A stretch of DNA of 34,626 nt, from NCBI GenBank assembly GCA_029561555.1, contig JAKQXH010000053.1:1-34626 (forward strand). Reading direction: 5' to 3'. Source of the stretch: Candidatus Omnitrophota bacterium (GTDB taxonomy: Bacteria; Omnitrophota; Omnitrophia; Omnitrophales; Omnitrophaceae). The notes under the pieces are model-generated. The model searched no databases. It saw only the letters and a list, made by a program, of their open reading frames with translations, and was not told where the DNA came from. How positions within the stretch are numbered: position 1 is the first letter of the stretch; each line of letters starts with the position of its first letter. The translations under genes and the position numbers were made by a program. Positions 27,601 through 34,118 of this stretch are shown piece by piece.

Positions 27601-28024
27601 TGTCATTATCGATTTTGAGGGAGAACCGGCCCGTTCTTTTTCCGAGCGGAAGATTAAACGATCTCCTTTACGGGACGTTGCGGGAATGCTGCGCTCTTTT
27701 CACTATGCCGCCTATAACTCGCTTTTTGACCGGACTATCGCTTCGGGGCTCGCAAGTTCCGGGAATGTCGGCATGCTGGAGTCTTGGGCGCGGTTCTGGT
27801 ATCTTTGGACGGCATCCGCATTTTTAAGAGCTTATTTTGACGCAGCTCGGGACGGTGTTTTCCTGCCTAAGAAAGAAGACGAGACTACGGCCTTGCTGGA
27901 TATTTATATTCTCGAAAAGGCTATTTATGAACTAAACTATGAGCTGAACAACCGCCCGGACTGGATCGGGATCCCCCTGAAAGGGATCTCCCAGATTATC
28001 GCTCCGGCGGAGGGAAACGGATAG
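24680..28024 (+). CDS. treS: Trehalose synthase-maltokinase fusion (TreS-Mak/Pep2)
   Basis: A bifunctional enzyme of 1,114 residues. Residues 1 to about 545 are trehalose synthase, which interconverts trehalose and maltose: a GH13 barrel with Asp203 (GMRLDAV), Glu245 (LLAEANQ) and Asp311 (LRNHDEL). From about 583 a maltokinase follows, which phosphorylates maltose with ATP. It begins LPSYVKERRWFGGKG and has the kinase motifs HGDYHLGQ (959-966) and IDFEGEP (Asp978), followed by SPLRDVAGM. This fusion is known in several phyla. With GlgE it makes a complete route from trehalose to maltose-1-phosphate to alpha-glucan. An AGAAGG ribosome site follows the glgE stop, so the two are translated from one message. 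Confidence 0.95.
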   Translation: MQNDPLWYKDAIIYELHVRAFCDSDGDGVGDFKGLISKLDYLQELGVTAIWLLPFYPSPLKDDGYDIADYGNVHSSYGDLSDVKDFIREAHQRGLRVINELVLNHTSDQHVWFQQARRAQAGSKIRDFYVWSDTPEKYRDTRIIFKDFETSNWTWDAVAQAYFWHRFYAHQPDLNFENPAVRKSVLEVVDFWMKMGVDGMRLDAVPYLYEKEGTNCENLSETHAFLKTLRQHTDKKFKNRMLLAEANQWPEDAVTYFGKGDECHMAFHFPIMPRLFMAIHMEDHFPIVDILHQTPAIPEACQWALFLRNHDELTLEMVTDEERDYMYRVYANDTQARINLGIRRRLAPLLGNHRRKIELMNGLLFSLPGTPVIYYGDELGMGDNMYLGDRNGVRTPMQWSGDRNAGFSRANPHRLYLPINIDPEYHYETVNVEAQQSNVHSLLWWMKRLIALRKRFKAFGRGAIEFLSSENRKILAFIRSYQEEKILVVANLSRFVQCVELDLSAFKGMVPVEMFGRVDFPPIGELPYFITLGPHGFYWFTLESRSAQSAGAVPADRALHKIEVSGSWEQVLHGPAKQHLENLLPSYVKERRWFGGKGKKIKRAIITEAIPVPYQSTQFYILSLLVEYLDGVPERYILPMTAVSGDRARDILQNFPHEAIAEVQIRTKLQAGEAILVDAMIERSFQIALLDAVARRRFFKTRQSEISAKPAKIFGRTMKDSPGVPEPSLLKGEQSNSSVFYGDRFILKLFRRFEEGINPDLEVGLYLSERKNFSGIPSVAGALEYRKGRNVTATIGILQTFIPNQGDAWRYTVDAVSHYFEKIIARPGISELKPDLSQNPLVLSREPVDPLASELINPYLETARLLGRRTAELHLALSREKEDPAFHPEPFSLLYQRSLYQSMRNLTTHVFQILGRRLKSLPEAMQTEAKSCFDRKEDILKRFQSILGMKVTAMRIRCHGDYHLGQVLYTGKDFVIIDFEGEPARSFSERKIKRSPLRDVAGMLRSFHYAAYNSLFDRTIASGLASSGNVGMLESWARFWYLWTASAFLRAYFDAARDGVFLPKKEDETTALLDIYILEKAIYELNYELNNRPDWIGIPLKGISQIIAPAEGNG

Positions 28025-28044
28025 CTTTTTCGAAAGGAGAAATC

Positions 28045-28449
28045 ATGCCGCAAAATAAGATGGTCTATGTTGTGATCGTTTTAATCGTGATTATCATGTT
28101 TCTGGTCGGGGCGTTTTCGTTTTTTGCGGGATTCTTTCTGGGGAAGTCCGGGAGGGACAGGGAAAGACCGATTGTGTCGCAGGATGAATCCATCGGGGTT
28201 CAAGCGGCGAAAAGTTACGGAAAGTTGGAGGAAGGACTCGCGAAAAATTATGACGCGATTTCCCGTCAGACGGAAAAATCCTCGCAGGAGCTCCAAAAAA
28301 CCGCTTCGGAGACCGCGATGGTTTTTAAAGAGCAAGTTCAGGAAGCGATGAATCGTTTTGAACAGGCGATGAAAGAAGTCGTGGAGTCTTTGAACCGGGA
28401 GTTGGAAAAGGCCCGGCAGACGAGACAGCAGGAAAGAAATCCGGCGTAA
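28045..28449 (+). CDS. Single-pass membrane protein with a cytoplasmic-type coiled coil, unknown function
   Basis: This protein has 134 residues. It starts 20 nt after treS-mak with a strong AAAGGAG ribosome site and is probably the last gene of that operon. Residues about 7-34 are one membrane span rich in V, I and F. The rest is charged heptad-like helix (EKSSQELQKTASETAMVFKE and onward) with no cysteines. The architecture resembles small inner-membrane scaffold proteins such as YtxH-like or apolipoprotein-like helices, but I cannot assign it to a family. Position suggests a link to glucan metabolism at the membrane, which is inference only. Confidence 0.8.
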   Translation: MPQNKMVYVVIVLIVIIMFLVGAFSFFAGFFLGKSGRDRERPIVSQDESIGVQAAKSYGKLEEGLAKNYDAISRQTEKSSQELQKTASETAMVFKEQVQEAMNRFEQAMKEVVESLNRELEKARQTRQQERNPA

Positions 28450-28465
28450 ACTTTTTTAATGGCCT

Positions 28466-28489
28466 TCCGTCCGGGCCGGCATGGACGGA
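28466..28489 (+). repeat. Hairpin between the glgE operon and rubrerythrin
   Basis: TCCGTCC at 28466-28472 pairs perfectly with GGACGGA at 28483-28489 across a 10-nt GC-rich loop. No T run follows, so it is not a standard terminator. It may stabilise the 3' end of the upstream message or be a partial terminator. Confidence 0.35.
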
Positions 28490-28520
28490 TGGGGTCAGCT
28501 TTTAGGAAAAGGAGAAGATC

Positions 28521-29021
28521 GTGGCGACGGCGGAAAATTTAAAAGAAGCTTTTGCGGGGGAAAGTCAGGCGAATCGGAAATACATGGCGTTTGCGAAAAA
28601 GGCCGACGCGGAGGGGTATCCCCAGATCGCGAGACTGTTTCGCGCGACGGCGGAGGCCGAAACTGTGCATGCCAACGCGCATTTGCGTGCTCTGAACGGT
28701 GTGAGGGGAACCCTCGAGAATCTTGAAACGGCGATTGCGGGAGAACATTACGAATTTACCGAGATGTATCCCAAATTTCTTGAGATTGCCAGGGATGAAG
28801 GGCATCAAGCGGCCCAGACGGCGTTTGAGTATGCTCTTGCGGTGGAAAAGGTGCATCACGGGCTTTACGAAAAAGCGCTTGAAACGTTGCGACAGGGGAA
28901 GGATCTGGATGTCCGGCCTGTTTATGTTTGCCCGGTTTGCGGTCATACCGTGATCGGAGAAGCTCCGGACAAATGTCCCATTTGCGGCGTGCCGAAGAAC
29001 AAGTTTGCGGAGATTAAATAA
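28521..29021 (+). CDS. rbr: Cytoplasmic rubrerythrin
   Basis: A diiron peroxidase of 166 residues with no signal peptide. The two halves of the four-helix domain carry ExxH-type ligand motifs (EAETVHANAH and LAVEKVHHGLY, with E in GEHYEFTEMYP). The rubredoxin-like end has CPVCG at 137-141 and CPICG at 152-156. It reduces peroxide with electrons from rubredoxin or NADH-linked donors in related bacteria. The start is GTG at 28521 after AAAGGAG. It is 71 bp after the coiled-coil gene and could share its transcript. It is the paralogue of the exported protein at 138-785. Confidence 0.95.
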   Translation: MATAENLKEAFAGESQANRKYMAFAKKADAEGYPQIARLFRATAEAETVHANAHLRALNGVRGTLENLETAIAGEHYEFTEMYPKFLEIARDEGHQAAQTAFEYALAVEKVHHGLYEKALETLRQGKDLDVRPVYVCPVCGHTVIGEAPDKCPICGVPKNKFAEIK

Positions 29022-29053
29022 AGAATGAACCTGCCGGAAACGGTTTTAGAGGA

Positions 29054-29488
29054 TTATTTTTTTGGAACGTATTTCTCGAGTTCGCTGATTACGATTTTTT
29101 GAGCGGAAATAATTCTCTTTACCACGTCGCCGATACTGATAAGGCCTAGCAGGCGGTTATTGTCGATGACGGGCAAATGCCGGACATGCTTGCCGGTCAT
29201 CAGGGCCATGCATTCTTCCATCGTGCTTTCCGGGCTGACGTACAGCACGTTCCGGGTCATGAAATCACCGACCGGCACAATCAGATTGTTGCGGTCTTCC
29301 TGAATGGAATTGCGGGCGTAGTCCCGTTCCGAGAAAACCCCGACAATTTCTCCTTTGTGCATCACTAGCAGGGCGCCTATGTTTTTCTCGGCCATTATCG
29401 TCAGCGCTTCGTAAGCAGAGGCATCCGGTTCGATGGACCATACATGATTTCCTTTTTCTTTTAAGAGTTCTCTGACGGTACTGATCAT
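29054..29488 (-). CDS. Twin-CBS-domain protein
   Basis: This protein has 144 residues and two CBS domains: residues about 8-62 (IGALLVM, GVFSERDYAR) and about 76-132 (VGDFMTRNVLYVSPEST, VRHLPVIDNNRLLGLISIGDVVK). Stand-alone CBS pairs bind adenosine nucleotides and sense energy state, usually for a partner enzyme or transporter that is not visible here. The start at 29488 has a GGGAG ribosome site; an in-frame upstream ATG at 29629 gives a proline-rich, unconvincing N-terminus. It converges with the rubrerythrin gene, 32 bp apart. Confidence 0.9.
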   Translation of the reverse strand: MISTVRELLKEKGNHVWSIEPDASAYEALTIMAEKNIGALLVMHKGEIVGVFSERDYARNSIQEDRNNLIVPVGDFMTRNVLYVSPESTMEECMALMTGKHVRHLPVIDNNRLLGLISIGDVVKRIISAQKIVISELEKYVPKK

Positions 29489-29531
29489 GTTCGCGACTCC
29501 CTTCTTATTCAATTTTAATTGCGCTGTGAAT

Positions 29532-29561
29532 ATTATATCCGGGCCGGGAGGTTTCTTCCAA
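29532..29561 (-). promoter_or_regulatory. Promoter of the CBS-domain gene
   Basis: On the minus strand, TTGGAA (29561-29556), an 18-bp spacer, and a perfect TATAAT (29537-29532). This predicts a leader of roughly 35 nt before the ATG at 29488. The -35 box is weaker than the -10 box. Confidence 0.55.
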
Positions 29562-30041
29562 CAAATGTTTGGAGAATCGAATAGTCGGGGCCGCTCTCTT
29601 GTTAAGGCGCATTGAGGGGCAGCCGGCATGCCGGATTTTTGGTTTGATCCGGCACTTCCGGAAACGGTGATTCAATAGGCCTTTATTCCGTTTTCCTGCT
29701 GGATTTTTCCGGATTACGGGGGGTATAATAATCCTTACCTAGACAAAGGAGGTTTCCCATCCGGAGAAAGCTTCTTTGGTTTGCGGAGTGTGCCTCAGTT
29801 TCTTTCCTATCCTATCAAGATTTTCTTAGTGAGAACAATTTTAAAGGTTTAATTGCCCGAGGGAAAAGTCTGTCTAATCCGGCACGTTATTATCAGACCC
29901 GATATTTTTCAATTTTTAAAAGCCGATGAAAAACCATTTTTGGCGGCATGAATAATTATGGAGAGGAATTCTAAAACGATGTAAAGGCTTGAAAGAGGGA
30001 ACTGAAAACAGGGAAGTGGAACCGGCGGAGGAAGAGTTTTT
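29562..30041. other. Intergenic stretch with no confident gene
   Basis: About 480 bp between the CBS gene promoter and the TPR gene. It holds a perfect palindrome CCGGCATGCCGG (29623-29634), an overlapping hairpin GCCGGA/TCCGGC (29630-29635 and 29648-29653), a TATAAT at 29724-29729, and a strong AAAGGAGG at 29746-29752. The AAAGGAGG is followed by an open frame of 56 codons, 29759-29929 (ATC at the expected start position, no ATG, GTG or TTG). The frame may be a small gene with a rare or decayed start, or an RNA leader. I recognise no riboswitch or small RNA family. Confidence 0.5.
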
Positions 30042-31037
30042 GTGAAAACACTATTACTCGTTTCTCTTCTTGTTGTGAACTTGATCGTGCCCCTGAATGG
30101 TTACGCGGAATCCGATTTTCGCGTAGTTTTTAACGCGAAGCCGGGCGATGCATTATTTGAGAAAAATATCGAAATGGGGGGTTCCTACGCCCTGAACGGG
30201 GAATACGGAAAAGCCGTCGATGCTTACACGCGGGCAACCGGCCTTGAACCTTTTAATTCCAGAGGATGGTATGAGAAAGGCGCGGTGCTGTTTTATTTTC
30301 TTAAAAAATGGAATGCTTCGGTTCGCTGTTTTCGTAAAGCGACGAGCCTGAATCCCGGAAATGCTCACGCTTGGCTTTTAAGAGGGAAGGCCGAAAGCGA
30401 AGCCGGGCAGGATGAAAATGCAATCGCGAGCTTTGATAAAGCCTTGAAACTGAATCCCCGGGATAGTGACGCATGGTTTGGCAAGGGATTGTCCCTGTGT
30501 AAGCTGAAAAGACAGCGGGAATCGTTGAAATGCTTTGATGAGGTCATAAAATTAGAGCCGGACGATCTCCGAAGAATGGTTGCTGTGTGGGGCATAAAAG
30601 GAGCCGCGCTTGAGTTGCTCGGCGAATATGGAACGGCGGCTGAGTGTTATGATAAGGTTATCGAAATCACTCCGGAAGCTCCTCTGGCCTTGTACGGAAA
30701 AGGCCTGGCATTGGTCTTGTTGGGAACAATGGACGCCGCGGCGGAGTGCTTTATCCGGGCCGCTTCGTTTGATAATGATTTAATCCCCGCGAACGAAGAA
30801 TATTTTTTGAATGCCTTCCAGGAATATTCAGAGGAAATAGAAAATCATCTAGATGCAAATCCGGATAACTGGCGCGTGTGGCTGACCCGCGCTTTGGTCT
30901 TGCGTTTATTGGGCCGCACCGTCGAATCTTCGGAGAGCTTCAATCGGGCGGTTCAGATCAATCCGGAGATCAGAAATGACGATACTGCAAAATTACTAAT
31001 CGAAGTCGGTTTGGGCGGGGATTGTGGCTGTAATTGA
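30042..31037 (+). CDS. Exported TPR-repeat protein
   Basis: This protein has 331 residues, starting with GTG at 30042 behind GGAGGAAGAG. Residues 1-22 are a signal peptide (MKTLLLVSLLVVNLIVPLNGYA). About seven tetratricopeptide repeats follow, with the usual W/Y-xxx-G-xx-L and A-xx-P pattern (GNAHAWLLRGKA, SDAWFGKGLSL, APLALYGKGLAL, NWRVWLTRALVLRLLG). TPRs form a protein-binding solenoid, so it is probably a periplasmic scaffold. The C-terminus GGDCGCN has two cysteines. Neighbours give no specific role: the gene stands alone between a long gap and the copper operon. Confidence 0.85.
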   Translation: MKTLLLVSLLVVNLIVPLNGYAESDFRVVFNAKPGDALFEKNIEMGGSYALNGEYGKAVDAYTRATGLEPFNSRGWYEKGAVLFYFLKKWNASVRCFRKATSLNPGNAHAWLLRGKAESEAGQDENAIASFDKALKLNPRDSDAWFGKGLSLCKLKRQRESLKCFDEVIKLEPDDLRRMVAVWGIKGAALELLGEYGTAAECYDKVIEITPEAPLALYGKGLALVLLGTMDAAAECFIRAASFDNDLIPANEEYFLNAFQEYSEEIENHLDANPDNWRVWLTRALVLRLLGRTVESSESFNRAVQINPEIRNDDTAKLLIEVGLGGDCGCN

Positions 31038-31133
31038 AATGTGTCTCTAAGAGAACCGGCGCTGAATACTGAACGCGACCAGCCTGAAAACCTATTCTTT
31101 GTTGCTCGATTCCTGCGTGGTTATACGGTTCAA

Positions 31134-31163
31134 TTGACATACCCCATGGGGGTATGCTATCCT
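31134..31163 (+). promoter_or_regulatory. Promoter of the csoR-cus operon
   Basis: A perfect TTGACA at 31134-31139, an 18-bp spacer, and TATCCT at 31158-31163. The CsoR-type palindrome fills the spacer, so repressor binding would block RNA polymerase directly. The next start is the csoR ATG at 31187. Confidence 0.7.
31139..31155 (+). promoter_or_regulatory. CsoR-type operator
   Basis: ATACCCCATGGGGGTAT is a G/C-tract palindrome matching the ATACCCC-GGGGTAT pattern known for CsoR/RcnR-family operators. It overlaps the last base of the -35 box and fills the spacer. It lies 32 bp before the csoR start, which indicates autoregulation relieved by copper. Confidence 0.8.
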
Positions 31164-31186
31164 TTGTTTGAGAGGAGGAGCTTTCA

Positions 31187-31465
31187 ATGAAGAAAGGAAC
31201 GAGTCAGGCGGATAAGCTGGTGGCATTAAGACGGATCGAAGGGCAAGTCCGCGGTATTCAGAGGATGATCGAAGAGCGGCGCTACTGTATCGATATCCTG
31301 AATGCGACGGAAGCCATCCATGGAGCTTTAAGGAACGTTGAAACGCAGATCCTGAGAGGTCATTTGGACGCTTGCGTTAAAAATGCCTTTAGCGGTACAT
31401 CCGAAACGGATAAAGATAGAAAGATCCGTGAGGTCTACGAACTCTTTTCCAGGATTAAAAAATAA
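31187..31465 (+). CDS. csoR: Copper-sensing repressor, CsoR family
   Basis: An all-helical metal-sensing repressor of 92 residues. The Cu(I) ligand set is Cys34 (RRYCIDIL), His59 and Cys63 (RGHLDAC), with the 25- and 4-residue spacing of known CsoR proteins. RcnR-type sensors would have a His in place of the last Cys and an N-terminal His, both absent here. Family features include RRIEGQVRGI, which contributes to DNA binding. The ribosome site is GAGGAGG. The gene heads the efflux operon and overlooks its own operator. Cu(I) binding should release the operator. Confidence 0.93.
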   Translation: MKKGTSQADKLVALRRIEGQVRGIQRMIEERRYCIDILNATEAIHGALRNVETQILRGHLDACVKNAFSGTSETDKDRKIREVYELFSRIKK

Positions 31466-31495
31466 GAGTTTCGTGAAAACATAAAGGGCTCTAGA

Positions 31496-31525
31496 ATGAA
31501 ACGGAATAGAGGATGGTCGCGATGA
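31496..31525 (+). CDS. Candidate 9-codon leader ORF coupled to the TolC-like gene
   Basis: ATG at 31496 follows AAAGGG by 7 nt and reads MKRNRGWSR. Its TGA overlaps the tolC-type ATG at 31522 in an ATGA junction. This could couple translation. It is too short to be sure; chance is a real alternative. Confidence 0.2.
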   Translation: MKRNRGWSR

Positions 31526-32826
31526 GAAAAGCTTTCGTATTTACCCTAATTCTGTTCATCGGTTTTTTGATTTCTGTCCCCTTCCTGTGCGCTGGCGAAA
31601 CTTCCCAGGCAACTCCAACGCTGAATCTTGACGATTTAATTTCACAGGCCCTTGAGAAAAATCCGGAAGTTGTTGCCGCTAAGGCGGAGTGGTTAGCCTC
31701 CAGGAAAAGAATCATGGCGTCTTGGGCGCTTTCCGATCCGGTGGGGGAATATGATATCATGGGATCGATGGTGGAGACCCGCACCGGTCCTCAGAAAAAC
31801 CGTTTCGCGATTTCCCAGGAAATTCCTTTTCCTGCCAAACTCTGGGAGAAGAGAGGAAAAGCAAAGGCGGAGGCCGAAGCGGTTTATGCCCGTTACCGCG
31901 CTTTGGGACGGGACATCACCACAAAACTCACCAAACTTTATTACGAACTTTATTACATCGATGCTTCTTTGGACACTTTTGCGGAGATCAAGGAACTTCT
32001 GAAGAAGATCGAAGGGGTCGCTCAAACCCGATACTCCAGCAGCGCGGGTTCTCAGAGGGATGTTGCGAAGGCTCAAACCGAATTTTCCATGAGCCTGGAG
32101 AAGCTTTATGTGCTTGAACAACAGAGAGAAAGTGTGACGGCGCAGATGAATGCGCTTTTGGACCGTGACCCGATGTTGCCGGTCGGAAAAACAACCTTGC
32201 CGTCAAAGCCCGCTATCAAGAATTCACTAGTCGAATTAGTTAATCTTGCCGTCTCGCACCGGCAAGAGATAAAGGAAGCCGAGGCCATGGTTTCCCGGAC
32301 CCACTATTCCAAGCGTCTTGCGCAGCTTGCTTATTTTCCGGATGTAAATGTTGGTTTTGCATATACAAATGTCGGATCCGGAACCGCCAATGAGACGGAT
32401 GACGGAAAAAACACATGGATGTTTCCGCTCAAGGTGAATCTGCCGATTTGGCAGAACCGGATCATTCCGGAAATACAGGAAGCTAAAAAGCTTGAGGAGG
32501 CGCAGAAAGCCAAGCTTTTAGCTGCGAAAAACCAAACGTTTTTCGAAGTCAAAGACGCTTATTACCGTTTTGAGTCTGCTTCCAAAATCGCGGATCTTTA
32601 TGATGCCGCCATTGTTCCGCAGGCGAAACTGGCTCTCTCTTCGGATCAGGCCGGTTATGAATCCGGTAAGACGGATTTCCTGAATTTGCTCGATAGCGAG
32701 CGTATTTATTTTAACGCGAAACTTTCACAGATCCGGTTTTATACAGAGGCTTTGAAATCGTATGCGGATCTTGTTTGGGCCACGGGACTTGACTGGGTCG
32801 ATATGGATAAGGAGCAAGACAAATGA
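31522..32826 (+). CDS. TolC-family outer-membrane efflux channel (CusC-like)
   Basis: This protein has 434 residues. The start at 31522 gives a clean signal peptide (MRKAFVFTLILFIGF, ending LCAGE). An in-frame ATG at 31513 has GAGG touching it, so it is less likely. The mature part is long coiled helix with the family pattern: LNLDDLISQALEKNPEVVAAKAEW near the start, ISQEIPFPAKLWEKRGKA, and the second-half repeat DAYYRFESASKIADLYDAAIVPQAKLAL, ending GYESGKTDFLNLLDSER. It would form the outer-membrane duct of the RND pump. Its stop overlaps the adaptor start by 4 nt. Confidence 0.9.
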   Translation: MRKAFVFTLILFIGFLISVPFLCAGETSQATPTLNLDDLISQALEKNPEVVAAKAEWLASRKRIMASWALSDPVGEYDIMGSMVETRTGPQKNRFAISQEIPFPAKLWEKRGKAKAEAEAVYARYRALGRDITTKLTKLYYELYYIDASLDTFAEIKELLKKIEGVAQTRYSSSAGSQRDVAKAQTEFSMSLEKLYVLEQQRESVTAQMNALLDRDPMLPVGKTTLPSKPAIKNSLVELVNLAVSHRQEIKEAEAMVSRTHYSKRLAQLAYFPDVNVGFAYTNVGSGTANETDDGKNTWMFPLKVNLPIWQNRIIPEIQEAKKLEEAQKAKLLAAKNQTFFEVKDAYYRFESASKIADLYDAAIVPQAKLALSSDQAGYESGKTDFLNLLDSERIYFNAKLSQIRFYTEALKSYADLVWATGLDWVDMDKEQDK

Positions 32827-34118
32827 TAAGGAACCGCCGTTTATTTTCCGTTCTTATTCTTATAGCGGTTATTGTGACCGGTGCCGTAATGGCGTTTCGT
32901 TTTTTACCGCATTTCTCGGTCCCAGGAGCAAAACCTGCCGGACAAGCGGTTTACTACTGCCCGATGCATCCGAACTATACTTCGGACAGGCCCGGCACCT
33001 GCCCTATCTGCAATATGTCGCTTGTAAAGCGTGAAATTTTCGGGCAGGAATCCGGGTCCATGGATAGGAGTAAGCCTACCGCTACGGGCGGAGACGCAAC
33101 AACTTCCAAGATATTCACGGTCGCGCAATTGATGGCGATGAAACCCCATGAAATCTGCCTGCTTCATAAATGCAAACACGGTATGTGTGCGATTGCGATG
33201 ACACCGGAATTTGCCAAGCTTGGGAAATGTCCCATGTGCGGGGAAGATCTCGGCATTGTCGTCAAAGACGCATTTCCGCAGGGCTATACGTCCGTGCAGC
33301 TTGGTGCCGGCAAGCAGCAGGCGATCGGCGTGAAGATCGCATCTGTCCGGAAAATGGCATTAACAAAAACGATCCGAGCTGCGGGACGTATTGCTTATGA
33401 TCCGGAGCTTTATCAGGCCGAGGAAGAATACTTGCAGGCTATTCAGGCTCTGAAAAAAGCCGAAACCGCTGATCCTGAAATCAAAGAGCAAGCTTCAAAA
33501 CTTGTGGATTCTTCCAGAATCAAGCTGCGTCTTTTGGGGTTAAACGATGCGATTGTTCAGGAACTCGAACAGGCGGGGAAGCCTGACCGCTCACTCCTTT
33601 ATTCTGATGCCGGAGGCAACGTATGGCTTTATGTGCCTATTTATGAATATGAACTGCCTTTTGTTCATGTGGGGGATCGTGTCGAGGTAAGCGTCCCCGC
33701 TCTGCCGGATAAAAAGTTCCAAGGGGTTGTCCGTTCGCTGGATTCGGTAGTCGATCCTGTGACGCGTTCGGTCCGGATCCGCGCACAGCTTGAAAATCCT
33801 GAAGGGGTCCTAAAACCCGAAATGTATGTAGATGCCATTCTCGAGGTCGATCTTGGGGAGCAGGTTGCGGTGCCTGAAGAAGCTGTTTTTGTGACGGGCG
33901 AAAAGAACATTGTCTTTATTGCCAAAGCGAATGACGTGTTTGAGCCGCGAGAAGTGACGTTAGGGGCCAAGGCAGACGGTTTTTATCAAGTCAAAAGCGG
34001 GCTCCAAGAAGGTGAAAAGGTCGTTACAAGCGGTAATTTCCTGATCGATTCCGAAAGCCGGCTCAAAGCGGCGCTCGAAGATGTGGGCAAAGGAGGAGGG
34101 CATGTCCACGGCGGGTGA
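32823..34118 (+). CDS. cusB: CusB-like RND periplasmic adaptor with two cysteine-rich metal-binding segments
   Basis: A membrane-fusion protein of 431 residues. Residues about 7-29 are the N-terminal membrane anchor. A heavy-metal-binding segment follows, with YYCPMHP at 44-50 and CPICNMSL at 60-67. A second cysteine/histidine cluster (ICLLHKCKHGMC and GKCPMCGED, coded at about 33151-33246) lies before the adaptor core, which is unusual. The barrel-sandwich and hairpin region (AGRIAYDPELYQAEEEYLQA, SDAGGNVWLYVPIYEYELPFVHVGD, LDSVVDPVTRSVRIRAQLENP, LKPEMYVDA) is typical of CusB/CzcB. The tail is GGHVHGG. It connects pump and channel and may hand Cu(I) to the pump. ATGA overlaps both ends of the operon junction with the channel gene. 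Confidence 0.92.
   Translation: MIRNRRLFSVLILIAVIVTGAVMAFRFLPHFSVPGAKPAGQAVYYCPMHPNYTSDRPGTCPICNMSLVKREIFGQESGSMDRSKPTATGGDATTSKIFTVAQLMAMKPHEICLLHKCKHGMCAIAMTPEFAKLGKCPMCGEDLGIVVKDAFPQGYTSVQLGAGKQQAIGVKIASVRKMALTKTIRAAGRIAYDPELYQAEEEYLQAIQALKKAETADPEIKEQASKLVDSSRIKLRLLGLNDAIVQELEQAGKPDRSLLYSDAGGNVWLYVPIYEYELPFVHVGDRVEVSVPALPDKKFQGVVRSLDSVVDPVTRSVRIRAQLENPEGVLKPEMYVDAILEVDLGEQVAVPEEAVFVTGEKNIVFIAKANDVFEPREVTLGAKADGFYQVKSGLQEGEKVVTSGNFLIDSESRLKAALEDVGKGGGHVHGG

Noticed and set aside
29022..29053. Shared terminator between the convergent rubrerythrin and CBS genes
   Set aside because: CCGGAAACGG gives only a three-base-pair stem with mismatches beyond it, too weak to call.
29623..29653. Palindrome CCGGCATGCCGG and overlapping hairpin as a terminator
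   Set aside because: The T run is only five bases and is followed by the second arm; no gene on either strand ends nearby.
31187..31465. RcnR (nickel/cobalt) or FrmR (formaldehyde) instead of CsoR
   Set aside because: The Cys34-His59-Cys63 set and the copper efflux neighbours fit CsoR; the extra N-terminal His of RcnR is absent.
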